Source of the DNA: Rhynchopus sp. YZ270_cl-10
Taxonomy: Eukaryota; Euglenozoa; Diplonemea; Diplonemida; Diplonemidae
Assembly (NCBI GenBank): GCA_964035575.1
Contig: OZ037861.1
Span: 558,001 to 622,000 of the forward strand
Direction of reading: 5' to 3'
DNA: 64,000 nt
Both the position numbers and the translations under genes were made by a program. Numbering within the stretch: the stretch's first letter is position 1; every line of letters begins with the position of its first letter. Under the pieces are notes generated by a model. It did not search any database, was not told the DNA's origin, and saw only the letters and a program-made list of their open reading frames with translations. Of the stretch, positions 20,454 through 31,924 are shown piece after piece.

Positions 20454-23400
20454 ATGTCCACCCCCAGCCGCGTGCTGCGAATGCATGAAGGCTCGAACGC
20501 GGAGCTGTTGAACTCACCGATGGCGAAGGAAATTAAATCGACGGCAGAGAGTGCGAGGCTTGCGAGCCGGCAGGGGTTGAGCCCAAGCGCCGCGGAGTTC
20601 ACCCCAAAGGCACCAGCTGCAGAGACCGTTCCTGCCTCCAACACTGCATTGCCTATGTCATCTGCCGCTCCGGTCTCTTTGAAGCCACACCGTGTCTTTG
20701 TTGACATGGTTGCGTCTGGGACCTCTATCCCGATTGGATGTGACCTTGCTGCGTTTACCCTGAATGAGCTCTTCCTCGAAGTCGCGTTGAGGCTGAGCAC
20801 AACGGATTTGAACTCCTTTGTGCTGTCCTGCGAAGGCGCTCCGTTGAAGATCTCGCAAAAGAAGGTGATCGATTTGGGGATCGGAAACTGCCAGCATGTG
20901 ACCTGCCAGGTGGGTGGTATGCCCCCTCTGCAGGCAGCCCCGATGGCTCAGAACAGCCCCGTGGTGCATCAGCTGCAGGCGCAGTTGCAGCAGCTGCAGC
21001 AGCACCAACATTTTTTGCAGCAGCAGAAGCTGCAGTCGCAGATTGCGCAGGCGCAGGCGGCTGTTGCAGCGCAAATGGCGCAGCCTAACGCCAACCCGCA
21101 GCTTCTCCAGCAGGCTCAGTACACCCTCGCGATCAATGTGAACCAACTCAGGCAGATGCAGGTTGCCTCCGAATGGTCGCTCCCTATGCCCCCTGCTCTG
21201 CCGCAGGGTGTTGGCTCGCCGGCGAATGTTGTTCCCCCCAGCGCATATGCCACTCCACCTCCAGCTGTGCATATGCCTGCTCCGGTTGCGTCGCCGGTTC
21301 CTCCTCCGGCAGTGCATGCGCCGGTGCCGGCGACGAATGGGTGTGTCAATTTGCTGGCGGTTGCGCCAAAGTTTTCGACGTATGCATTGACGTCAGGAGG
21401 GTCGAGAGCGTTGATCGCGGAGCTGCAGAGCCAGCCCAACCCTGTTGCGATTGACCGCATCATCGATGATCTGGAGGAGGTTGCGGGGCTGGCGACAGAC
21501 CGTCTCAGCAACGAGGTGATGCGTCACCTGGTGAGTGTGTGCACTGCGGAGCAGAGCAGGAGGATTCTCGCAAAGTTTGCGTCGCGTCACGCAGATGTGC
21601 TTGAGATGGCGGACGCCCTCAACGCATCCGAAATTCTGATCCAGCTGGTCGACAACTGCCGCTATGAACAGTGCGATGAGGTCGACACCCTGCTCAGAAC
21701 CGTTGCCGCGAATGTGCTTCCGTTTGCGCAATCGACCCATACTGCACGCAAGCTGGTGATCCGCCTGCTCCGTGAGGTGAAGGCTGACCCAGACGCAGTG
21801 CAGGCCCTGTGGAACGCCATTCTTGCGAACGTTGTTGTTGCCGCGAAGGACTCGAAGGGGTGTGTGACCATGAAGAAGTGCATCGATGTGGCGCCCCCGG
21901 CACTGCGCCGTGATGTGCAGCAGATTGTGCTGGATGCATTGGATGAGCTGGTGGTGGACCAGTACGGAAACTACCTGCTGCAGCACATCGTGTACAACAC
22001 TGCCTCTGCGGACAACATCGGGATGCGTCTGCTCGACCACGTGCCTGCGTACTGCACGAACAAGATTGCGTCGCATGTCGTGGAGCGTGTGCTCGAGGAG
22101 TGCTCGCCCGAGATGTGCCAGCGCATTGTCGAAAAGGTCATGTCCCCCGCCGTGCTCAGCAAGATCATCAAGGATCAGTACGGAAACTACATCATCCAGT
22201 GTGCGATTGAGCGTGTCCCCTACCCAATGCTGACGAAGCTGCAGGTATGTTTTTCTTTGATGTAAACTACGCCTGAGACGTCGAGGCAAAAAATAAATGA
22301 GTTGTATGTGTGCACAATGTGCACAATGTTGTGTTTTTTTTTTTTGATAAAACAACTTGTTGTCAATTCTAAAAAGATTGGAGGCAGCGCTGCAGGGCAA
22401 ACAAAACGGATTGAGAAAAACAGAAGCTTGCTTGTTTTCTTTGAGTACTCAATTAACCACAACAACCGTACTTCAGTTTAACATATTTTTTCACCTTTTT
22501 GTTTTCCCGCCTTTGAGCGCACAAACAAACAGGGCATATCCTAAATATGAGGTCTGAGCGGCCAAATTTGCCAAAAGGGTGCAAAAAAAAGGGGCGGATT
22601 TTTTTTTGATTTTTTTTCCAGGTTTCATCGTTGGTGGCGCTTTTAAACATCGGCATTTGCATTTCCGGAATCCGTCCGGCCAGTGGTGGGGTCAATTTGC
22701 CGAAATGGACAAGTTCTCGTTTTTGGTCAATTTCCTCAGTACACAGTATACACAGTATACACAGTATACACAGTATACACAGTATACACAGTATACACAG
22801 TATACACAGTATACACAGTATACACAGTATACACAGTATACACAGTATACACAGTATACACAGTATACACAGTATACACAGTATACACAGTACACACGGG
22901 GTCCACCAATCGTTTGGATTGTCGACATTTCGCAGAGTCACCAAAGTGTAAGATTTTTTCGGCATTGGAAAGATTGGGTTAATTCCCATTTTCATGTCGC
23001 GAGTTTACGTGGAAACGCCTTTGAAACCGTGCGTTCTTTAAGGATTCTATAGGCAAAACAGGCGTTTTGCACCAAAAACCACAAGTTTCAACACAAAACC
23101 CGGTTTTTTGGCCCAGACCCGTGTATGTGGCGCCGAAAACACGCTTGCGCGATATCAGAACCCTGCGTGGGCCACACACGGTCGTGCACACGTGCCCTTT
23201 GCCTTGTCACACAACCCACGTTTTCACACCCAAAAACGACAAAGCCGTTTGTGGGCAAGAACCACCCAAAAACCCACACACAGGGGTTTGCGAGTGTTAA
23301 GGATTAGCAAACCCAAATATACAGTACACAGTACACAGGTACACAAAAAACTAGAAAACGACACTTCGCTGCGACCACGGGCCACCCCATAGGGGGTGAA

Positions 23401-24625
23401 TTTTTCCCCACCGAAAATGGTGTTTTTGGACTGTTTCGCACCAGATCTTTCCAAATATTTTTTTTACGGGCACTTTTGTCAAGTAGGTTTCCCCTTAGAC
23501 CCCCTAGACCCCTCGTGCAAAAAAAAGGGGCAACGTGGGACCTTATAGCCGTGCAAAAAAAAGGGGCGCACTTTTTTTCAAAAACCCGCGGGTACCGGGA
23601 CAGACTTAGGATATGCCCTGCAAACAAAAGACCCGATTTTTTTTTTTTTTGTTGGTGTTGTACACCCAAGCACCCCAAACACCCCAATTACAACTAAAAT
23701 ACCTCTCTCACGCCAACACTGCACACAGGAGGCTACCGAGCCTTTGCTCGAGGCATCTCAGTTTGGGCACAAGATCTACCAGAAGTTTGCAAGGTATGTA
23801 CACACACAACTATAGCATGCTTTGTAAGCTGGCTCTTTCATTTTCGTTCCGCCATTCACCTACTGTACCGGGGAGGGGATGGACCCCCTTGCGGAGTTCT
23901 GAAATCGTGGATGAGTTGGAATATTAAACAAAGCAACGCACCCTTTCTTGGATTTTGATGTTTGCAAAACTTATAACAAAACGCAAAAGAGAGCAAAAGA
24001 ACAAACGCCCCACAAAAAATAACTTTAAAAAGAAACTCCTCGCAAAACCCATTCCAAAAACGCACCTACCTCAGGCGCCTGCGTGAGACTGCCGACATGC
24101 CTGAGCCTCCTCAGCAGCAGGGTGTCGTCGAGGTGGAAGACGAGCTGGACAGAACCACACCAGTCGACCCGGCAAGACAGGTATGCGCAAGGTGCCACGG
24201 AAAGAAACAGTCTTCAAGAAGAGCGTTTTTTGTGTTTAGAAACCAAAAAAGAAAGCCAATATTTGTTAACGACTTTTTCCGTTTCCTTTTTCACATCATT
24301 TCACTTTGCGGCACATCAGGATTTCACCTTTCGGGTTGCGTTCAACGAAAATAAGTCTTCTTTCCTTATTATCAAGATCGCGGGTATAATTGTCTGGTTT
24401 TTATTTTTAAATGTCAACCTCGAAATGGATGCAAGACTGCACGGTTGCAGTCCACCCCCACGGTGCGGTCATGTACCAAAGGAATCCACTGGTGTAGAAG
24501 AGTGCAGTGTTTTGCTCTGAGTTTGACAATTTTCCGCATTCACATTCCTCATTATCATTCATTTCCTACAGCCCGCCGGCATCCCCGCTGTTAACGCAGA
24601 CGCTGCCTCCACCTGCGCCCCTTGA
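20454..24625 (+). CDS. PUF (Pumilio-family) RNA-binding protein, 4 exons
   Basis: Exons 20454-22244, 23729-23793, 24075-24180 and 24572-24625 join in frame to 671 residues. Donors are GTATGT, GTATGT and GTATGC. Acceptors are CACACAG, CTACCTCAG and TTTCCTACAG. PUF proteins bind 3' UTRs of mRNAs in the cytoplasm and change translation or decay. An N-terminal part has a ubiquitin-like stretch (about residues 80-160). A Gln-rich segment (about 170-230) and a Pro/Ala-rich linker follow. The PUF repeats start near residue 330. The clearest are SKGCVTMKKCI, YGNYLLQHIV, NKIASHVVERVLE and YGNYIIQCAIE, with GHKIYQKFARR in exon 2. The first repeats are degenerate, so the RNA contact code is incomplete by eye. 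Exons 3-4 encode an acidic, proline-rich tail. Intron 1 is ~1.5 kb because it holds a transposon. Confidence 0.88.
22530..23620. mobile_element. hAT-like element inside intron 1 of the PUF gene
   Basis: Perfect 15-bp inverted ends (CAGGGCATATCCTAA) are flanked by a perfect 8-bp direct repeat, CAAACAAA (22522-22529 and 23621-23628). These are hallmark hAT features. The 1,091-bp body has no transposase frame. It contains the satellite at 22737-22896 and a copy of the module GTGGTGGGGTCAATTTGCCG also found in the Harbinger-like element at 14058. The host intron still has its donor and acceptor outside the insert. Confidence 0.88.
22737..22896. repeat. 9-bp microsatellite CAGTATACA, about 17 units
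   Basis: Near-perfect tandem copies of CAGTATACA lie within the hAT-like element. Since the unit is 9 bases without a stop in any frame, all six frames stay open. This gives apparent repeats such as QYT, SIH and VYT that are not proteins. Confidence 0.95.
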
Positions 24626-26120
24626 TAAAAAAAAACAGATCGAAAAAAAAAAAAAAAAAAAAAAAAGGGAAAATGAGAGAAAAAAAGCCTTCGGGCGTCG
24701 ACAAAAAAAAAACACAAAAAACGTTTTATGTACATTGCACACCAAGGTTTTTTTTTTTTTGAAAAACTATGATATCCCGCACCTTTTTTTTTTATTGTTT
24801 CGCAACGACACAATAAAAAAAAGGGGGAAAAAACCACCCATTTTGTCGAGACAACAAATCTAAAATAAATTAGGGTTTTTCCTTCCCCCCGAAAAACCCA
24901 TTCAAATCCCCTTTACCCCCCCCATATTTGATGTGTTCATGCGAAGCACAGTTTCATTTTTTTTTCTTTCTTTTGCAGGTTATAACTTGCTTTAAAACTG
25001 AGCTTTAACCCGTATGATTCGCGTCTGTGTGTTTTGTTTTTTGTTTTTTGTTTTGAACTCAAAACATCAACTATCCTATGCATCAAAAAAACTGTTGAAC
25101 TGTTGAATATGCAAAACCGTGTTGAGCATTTTAAAAGATATATCAGCCTCCAAAATGGAATGTAGGTCTGCATGGTCGGTGTTCCACCCACACCCAACCT
25201 CACGGTGCTCCCAGCCATTGTACCAAATATACATTGTTCACGAGAGGGCTTTTAGTATTTTCAAGCCAAATATTTTTTTTTTGGTCAACCTGGGGCTTTT
25301 GTACAAGCGGTTGTGAACCCGCCTTCATTCTTTGAAGGACGGATCACTCACTTCCCACCCCCCTTTGCATGAGCTCGACCGAGATGCGTTTTAGCACGTT
25401 TTCAACTCTATTAGTATAGGGGATGGAATGCGATCAACAAACAACAAACAAAGAATAAAGAAGGGGGGGTATTTCATTTTTATGATGTATTAATATTGCC
25501 TGACACACAGCGTCTCTGCCCTATTTCAAGCTCTCTCTGTTAGGATGATCATACCAAGGTGTTTACTGAGGTGTTCATCGTATCATATTTTTCTTTCTTC
25601 TTATTCTCTTCTTTGGATATGCGTTTGTCCACGAGAGGCACAAACCCATCTTTTACTAGGGAGGGTTGAATACAAAAGGTTCCTCTTGTATTGGATTTTC
25701 TTCTATTTTGTCCCTTCAAATGATGTTCCTGAAACCCCTGTCAAAGGATGTCTACGAAACTATCAAACAAAAATTAAACAGAGCACAAAGCACTGTCAAA
25801 AACAAATAGTGAAGTTCATCTTTGGGTGTCTACACTAAAAAACGACCCAGTTTTCAAAAAACACATTTTCAAACCCCCTGTCAAGGACAAGGACATCTCA
25901 ATATTGGCACCCCTCTCCGGGAACACCATTCAAGACTAATATAAGAGGTACCTCTCGTATTCGACACCCCAGTAATCTTCTCCCCCTCCCTTTTTTTCCA
26001 GTGTCCTTGTTTTCCTTTGTACAGAGCCGTTTCCTCAAATGGCTAAAAAAAAATTTTTGCACCGACACTAATTGTAGATGTATGTCATAGGCATCTTTTC
26101 AAAAATTTTCTCTTTTTTTT
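24626..26120. other. Intergenic region, poly-A/T rich, with dispersed repeats
   Basis: Nothing gene-like can be supported. Family 2 occurs at about 25201-25265 and a weak copy at 25546-25640. Family 3 occurs at 25808-25860, preceded by the AAATTAAACAGAGCACAAAG text that also occurs near 29340 and 34008. Long A runs occupy 24630-24720. Confidence 0.5.
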
Positions 26121-26649
26121 TTACTGGGGGGGGGGGCGAATAAGAGATCAGGGGTGAATAAGAGATCAGGTTGAGATTTTGGGGTATTTTTTTTTTTTTT
26201 TTTTTTTTGCATGCGCCAGGGCAGGGCTATCGGTAAGAGATATGAAATATGATCGCCTTTTTTCGGAATTTTTTTTTTTTTTTTTTTTTTTTTACCAGGC
26301 CAAATATGACCAGAGATGCCCCGCCAACGTGCGGAACCGAAAGCTCGGAATGGGTTTACCAGGCCACATATGAACGGAGATGCCCCGCCAACATGCGGAG
26401 CCGAAAGCTCGGAATGGGTTTTTGCCGCTGTACACTGTAGTATACTACCTGAACTGAGTATGTGTATATGTCCGAGCCTCGACCAACACGGACATATGCA
26501 CGGGGGGGCGTAGGTATTTGGTGTTGTTCATTTACCCTACCACTTTCCGCAATCGATCCGGAAATGCAATTGGGCTCAATTTCGGGTATTTTAGGATGAC
26601 GACAAAAGTGGGCGTACCCCCTTGTTTAAAGTTTAATGTACACCTTCAA

Positions 26650-26860
26650 AATTTTTTCCGCTCGCTACGCTCGCGGAGGTACACCTTAAAATATTTTCCC
26701 GCTCGCTTCGCTCGCGGCGGTACACCTTCAAAAATTTTCCGCTCGCTACGCTCGCGGAGGTACACCTTCAATTTTTTTCCCGCTCGCTTCGCTCGCGGAA
26801 GTACACATTAAAAATTTTCCGCTCGCTACGCTCGCAGAGGTACACCTTAAACTTTAAATT
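26650..26860. repeat. Tandem ~41-bp repeats with palindromic CGCTCGCTACGCTCGCGG
   Basis: Five to six units of the form GAGGTACACCTTAAAATTTT followed by CCGCTCGCTACGCTCGCGG (also CTTCG variants). The GC block is a hairpin. The reverse form occurs in the MULE-like element near 19145-19200. Confidence 0.8.
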
Positions 26861-26892
26861 TTTGTTAACCCCTTAGACCCCAAGCGCGCGAA

Positions 26893-27500
26893 CAGGGATT
26901 ACGCTCCACGTGTGGAACGTATGGAAATCCATACGTGAATTGTTTTTGAAAAGGTGGAATCCATACGTGTCCATACTTAGGTAATTTGGGTTTTGGATTG
27001 GGGCTGGGATGGGGTAGGTGAGGGGTGGGGCTCCGCCCCCACCTCTCACCTACCCTCTACAGAATTCTATTTGTAGGAGACAATTTTCTATTTTACCGGA
27101 AAAGGAGCATGCAGCATGGCGAAAGAAAAAAAGTAGCGTACCGTGCGCCTGCGGCGCTAGATTGCAGTACACCCTTCCCGTGACATAGTAGGCAATTTTA
27201 ATCGCAATTTTTAGAAATGTTGCGTACCGTGGCTTCGCCAGAAACTTTCATTTTATCAAAATATGGAAGTAATATTTACGGAACTAGACCATAGTTACCA
27301 ACGAAAGTGACATTTTATGTAAAGATTTTTAAGAAATGTTGCGTACCGTGGCTTCGCCAGTGCCATGACTGATGATTTCTCCAGTTCTTCGAACTTTCAC
27401 AGCCCTTCTCAACCAAAGCGCGAATTGTTTTTGCTTAGAATTGTACGTGTTGAAAATCCATACGTACTTTTTTATTTTTGGGGGAGCTGCGTAATCCCTG
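26893..27500. mobile_element. Nested hAT-like element (CAGGGATTACGC ends)
   Basis: Inverted ends CAGGGATTACGC bound 608 bp. The interior has inverted ATCCATACGT words near both ends, the module GTAGCGTACCGTGCGCCTGC shared with 9005-9701, and a tandem pair of GAAATGTTGCGTACCGTGGC. An 8-bp target duplication could not be recognised, so the superfamily is inferred from the CAGGG ends only. Confidence 0.6.
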
Positions 27501-28070
27501 GACCCACTTTTGAGTTTTGGTTTTTGGGACTTTCCAACCGGTAAAGGGACCCCAGATGCAAATTTTTGATCGTACCTGGCCGCAATTGAAAGATTTTGAA
27601 CACGGCTTTCAATTCCATTTTTTAAGTACCTATCCCCCCCGTGGATATGTCCGGACCCATTTTGATGTGTATATGCCCGGCACTTTCCTGAAAATTTTCC
27701 GGACATATCCACATATGAGGGGAGATGCCCCGCCAACGTGCGGGGCCGAAAGCTCGGAATGGGTTTTTGCCCGTAAACTCGTGTTTTTTTTTTTTTTTGA
27801 AATATGATTTTGAAATATGAAATATGATATATGATGCCCCCCAAAACCCCTTCTTACCGATAGCCCTGGCGCCAGGGTTTTATCTCGAAAAAACATTTTG
27901 AAATTTTACCCTGTCTACCCGGTCTGGCAAAAAAGTGGTCAAAAAATTTTTTTTGCCTCCGGCGAAAATGTCTTTTTGCTTTTTTCCCCCCAAAAAAAAA
28001 ATTTTATTTTTGGCTCGTCCGTTCGCCTAATAAGAGATGCCACATCTCTTATTCGCCCCCCCCCCAGTAA

Positions 28071-29959
28071 CCTCCCCTCAAAAAAAAAAAATCCTGCAGT
28101 TCCCCCCACCCCCCGGAGGCTTCCCCTCTCTTTAGAATTTCTCTCCCCCATTTCTCTCCATCTCCCTCTTTTTTTTATATTTTTTCTTTTCATTTTATTT
28201 TTTGCAGTTTTGTTCACTCGGGAAGAGAAACGCTTTTTATTCTGTTTTTTCTTCTTCTTTTTTTTTTTTCTTGTGATAAAGATATCTTAAGATGACATTG
28301 ACACCGCGAGGATGAAGCCCATCTTAACAAAACAAGAAAAGAAAAATTAAATGGAAATAGCGGAGCGTACGTAGCTCAGGTGTTTTCACCACCCAATCTG
28401 TTCAAAAAAAAAAACAGTGGAGCTTGCACAAGGTGGCAACGACACTATTACAATTTTTTTTTTCAATTTTTCAAAAAAAAAAAAACCGGGTGGAAGGATT
28501 TTTGCCTGCAAATTGCCTTTGCCAAACGAATTCTTCAAAACCCCCCTTGAAACCCACTGGAAGAACGCGCGGGAATACTGCTCGTCGAAAAAAAAAAAAA
28601 AAAAAACACACAAAAATTACAAAAAAAACAACAACAACAACAACAACAAAAAACAAACAAAAACAAAAAAAGGAACAGAACACCTATCGTACTGGATGCG
28701 AGGTGATCATTCCGTGTCTCCCGTTCTCTCTCTCTCTCTCTCTCCCATCCGCCGTCACTTACAATTGGAAGCGATATTTTTTAGTAAGGGCATCTTTTTT
28801 GTACGGTGTGTTACCCAGGGGTTTATACAGCTGTTCGCGATTTTTCATAAAAAGTTGCTGGTTCAGGACGAATGACATCCATGAGGCTTCGGCCAACATT
28901 GAGCACAGACCAGACCCTAGGTTCCCCAAGCGGGTCCTTAGTGGCGATTGTCGAACAAAAAAACACCTCGGAGCAATTCGGTCATATAAGGAAGCGAAGG
29001 AAAAAAAATATTAGTTGCCTTTACTGCGCGTTTGAGCCCCACACTGTTTACCCTGGGGTCACTTTGCTCCTGAGGTGTGGGGGTCTCAATCGTAGAACCT
29101 CGTGTAAGTGACGGCGGCCCATTTTAAACAACGTTAAATCGGTCAAAAAAAAAAAAAAGTAAAAAAAAAAAAATTCAAAAAGCTCCCCCTTTTCCCCTCC
29201 ACCCCCCATTCTCCAAGAAACCTCTCTGAAAAATGGTTTTTGTTGAAAGCCTAAAAAAAAAAAAAACGAAAAAAAAGCGTGTCCATTTTATCCCTCTCTT
29301 CCCCTTCCTCTCCAACCCCACGTCTACAAAACTATCAAGCAAAATTAAACAGAGCACAAAGCACTTTCAAAACATACAAAAAACATTTTCAAATTCCCCT
29401 TCCCCTTCTTGTTGTATCTTCGCATTGTGCTGTACTGGTGTTTTTTGTTTTTTTGTTTTGTTTTTTTGTCTGGATTTCTCCGATCACTTCACCACCACCC
29501 ACCCCAAAAAAAATTCTTTGTCTGCTTGTCAAAAGGAAGAACAAAAAAAAATAGTGAAGCACATCCTAGGGGTGTCTACACTAATACAACCAAGTTTTCA
29601 AAAAACAAACCAAAAAAAAAAACAAAAAAAAGCAAGGTAACCACGTGGAGGGCATCGTCGGATATGTACACTAGTTTACCACAAACGGTTTTTTTTTTTT
29701 TTTATTCTCCAGTTTTTCACGTATTATTTTGTACCTTTTTTTTATAATGACTAAAGAGCTTATGCTCATATTTCCCCCTTTTTTTTTATGTCTCTTTTTA
29801 TGAAAGGAGCGGAAGGTGGTATGGTTGTTTTCTTTGGTTCACCCAAAGCACAGCGCTCCGGGGGGGGGTTCGATACCCCCAGGAGTGTCAGTGCCTGCGT
29901 CCGAGGCGGTTTGCACTATATCAGCTTCACTTTGTTCCCCCCTCCCCCCTCCACCCCCA
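28071..29959. other. Intergenic region without supported genes
   Basis: Long A and T runs and CT microsatellite (28725-28745). Family 3 with its AAACAGAGCACAAAGCAC companion lies at 29330-29612. Family 1 lies at 29851-29937. A protein-like stretch near 28865-29010 (ANIEHRPDPRFPKRVLSGDC) has neither a start nor a splice context that I trust. Confidence 0.45.
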
Positions 29960-30214
29960 TACACAACGGTGAAGTCAATGACATGACATGTGCTTTTGAC
30001 ATGTGCTTTACATGTCACTTTTTTGACATGCGTACCATGTCACTTTTACATGTACCCACATGTCATTTTACATGTACGGTAACGTATACTGACCGTAAAA
30101 AGGTCAGTTTCTGTTGCCATACATGTAAAATGACATGTGGCACATGTCACTTATTTTCACATGTCATTTTACATGTAAAAACACATGTCATGTCATTGAC
30201 TTCACCGTCGTGTA
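29960..30214. mobile_element. Word-repeat foldback element, same ends as 13261, word ACATGTCA
   Basis: Ends are a 33-bp inverted repeat with one mismatch, beginning TACACAACGGTGAAGTCAAT on the left and TACACGACGGTGAAGTCAAT on the right when inverted. TA flanks are as at 13261. The interior is made of ACATGTCA, TGACATGT and TTTACATGT words in both orientations. Compared with 13261-13408 the outer 16 bp are the same but the inner word is quite different. Confidence 0.8.
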
Positions 30215-31900
30215 TGTAGTGCATGCGTCCCTGAGTCGTATTGTGCTCTCGACTGCACTGTCATGCTTTCTGTTTTTGGTTGCAAGGTACTTTTTTGTGT
30301 TTTCATCCGGATGGGGCTGGCATCGTACACGTGTGTCAGCCAGAGGTGTGCCTGCATCAACAACTGCTCATTGTATAAGGTGGCTAAGCACAGCAAGGCT
30401 TTCAGTCTTTTTTTTTTTTTTTTTTTACAAAACCACTTTTTTCTCCCTTATTAAATCTTTGTATAGAAACCCAAGGTTGCATAACCCCAACACGAGAAAA
30501 AATCCCCCATGTTAGCGAAAAGTGGAGCTATTGCGCAAAGGTGCAATTCACAGCTCTCATTTTTATTTTATTTTATTTTTTTGTCGGCACAACAACAAAA
30601 CACTCCCCCCACACCCATACCACACCCCCCTTCCCCCCTTTACTCAGGATGTATTTTTTTTTTTTTTTTTTTTTGCTGTCTCTCTCGAGACGAAGTTTTG
30701 TTCCCCTCTCACTCACCCCCCCTTCCCCCAAGCGCCTGAGCCAGCCTAGCGAGGCTTTGTTGGGTTTGATTGTTGGGCCTCACTGCAGTGTTGTATGAAT
30801 AGACTACACCGGACGTGCTACGAGTAGAGAGGGAGAGAGAGGGGTAGTCAGGAAACACCATTTCTAAGTGCTCTCTGGGGTTCGAAAACCCGCAGAGAGC
30901 CAGGGAATTTTCATTATCTCTGACGCTTTCTAGATTTCTCAAAGTATCGTAGCGGTTCAGATCTCGAATTTCATCTGAAATTATTCCAGAGACGAGATCA
31001 AAAAAACACGATTTTTTCTTATCGCAGTTGAGCGCTTCGGTAAGCTCAATCAAACAAAAAGGTTAAAGAGTGTTTTGGCGTTACGAAAACAAAAATGTCT
31101 TATTTCTGTCACACTCTGTAGCTGGGGGGGGGGGCCTGAAGTCTGTATCCTTGCCTTTTTCAAGCAAACTGTTGGCAACACAACCGAGGCAACTACACTA
31201 CTCCAACAATTTATCAAAAAAAATTAAAAAAAATCAAAGATTTTTAAGTTAGATGTTATAATGTGCTGTGCATTCCCCCCCCCCCCCCTTTTTAATGCAA
31301 CACTCCAGGGGTTCGATAGCCCCGCGGAGTGTCAAGTGCCTGCGTCCCAGAGGCGTTTTTGCACTATCAACTTCACTTTTGTTTTCTCGATCAGAAAAAA
31401 AAAACCCATCGTGAATGACTGTCTCTCCCCATCTCCCCCACACTCGCTTCAATTTTTCTATATATTTTTTATGAAAAAAAGGGTAATCAAGGGGATACGT
31501 ATAATTGGGTTGACACACCTCCATGAAGTACCCCACGACACAACAACAACAAAAAAAAAAAAAACAAACAATTAAACCCCCTCCCCCGATCCCCTTCATC
31601 CCATCCCATCTGTTTCCTAGATTGTTTTCCATTTTTTTGTCCGCACGCTCCCCGTTTCTCCCTCAACCGTCCTTTATATTTGCCTTTCTTTTTATTTATT
31701 TTTTTGCGCACCCCCCATGTGTTCGTCGTACACTACGTAAAAGGAATTGTATTTCTTTGATGGATTTTTGTTGAACAAAAAGGAAAGCGGAATATTCCAC
31801 GAAAACAAGAGATACAGTTGAGGTGACGGCCGCTGTGCAGACCCACGATCTTCCCCTCGCTGTGCTTTGTACAGGGAGAGGAAGATTTTTTTTTTGTACA
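30215..31900. other. Spacer with family 1 repeats, no gene seen
   Basis: Family 1 hairpin variant at 30869-30905 (CTCTCTGGGGTTCGAAAACC CGCAGAGAG) and a full family 1 copy at 31295-31400. The text CGAGGCAACTACACTACTCC AACAATTTATC at about 31182-31215 recurs at 32276-32308, flanking the APS-kinase fragment. Confidence 0.5.
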
Positions 31901-31924
31901 GATTCATCTCAACGTTGGAGTCGC

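Larger units (their letters stand above)
26121..28070. mobile_element. Large TIR element (~1.95 kb) with TA flanks and a nested element
   Basis: Left end TTACTGGGG(G run)CGAATAAGAGAT at 26121 is mirrored at the right end, which closes ATCTCTTATTCGCC(C run)CAGTAA at 28070. Sub-terminal inverted text (GGGCTATCGGTAAGA near 26225, and TCTTACCGATAGCCC near 27852) extends the symmetry. TA lies outside each CTGGGG end. The interior has three GATGCCCCGCCAACGTGCGG units (two at the left, one at the right), ~41-bp tandem repeats with CGCTCGCTACGCTCGCGG (about 26650-26850), and a nested CAGGG element (26893-27500). No transposase frame. Confidence 0.65.

Noticed and set aside
22100-22240. SANT, tRNA or other RNA genes in spacers; general search for tRNA T-arms
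   Set aside because: GGTTCGA matches belong to the family 1 hairpins or to coding DNA. No complete cloverleaf could be drawn anywhere in the window.
21393-22400. 335-residue minus-strand frame, rich in His and Arg
   Set aside because: Antisense shadow of the GC-rich PUF coding exon, which has clear PUF motifs on the plus strand.
22579-23052. Open frames with QYT, SIH or VYT repeats on both strands
   Set aside because: They arise from the 9-bp satellite CAGTATACA, which has no stop in any frame and lies in an intron.
30709-31053. 114-residue minus-strand frame without low complexity
   Set aside because: It overlaps a family 1 hairpin (30869-30905) and has no splice or leader context. Probably chance.
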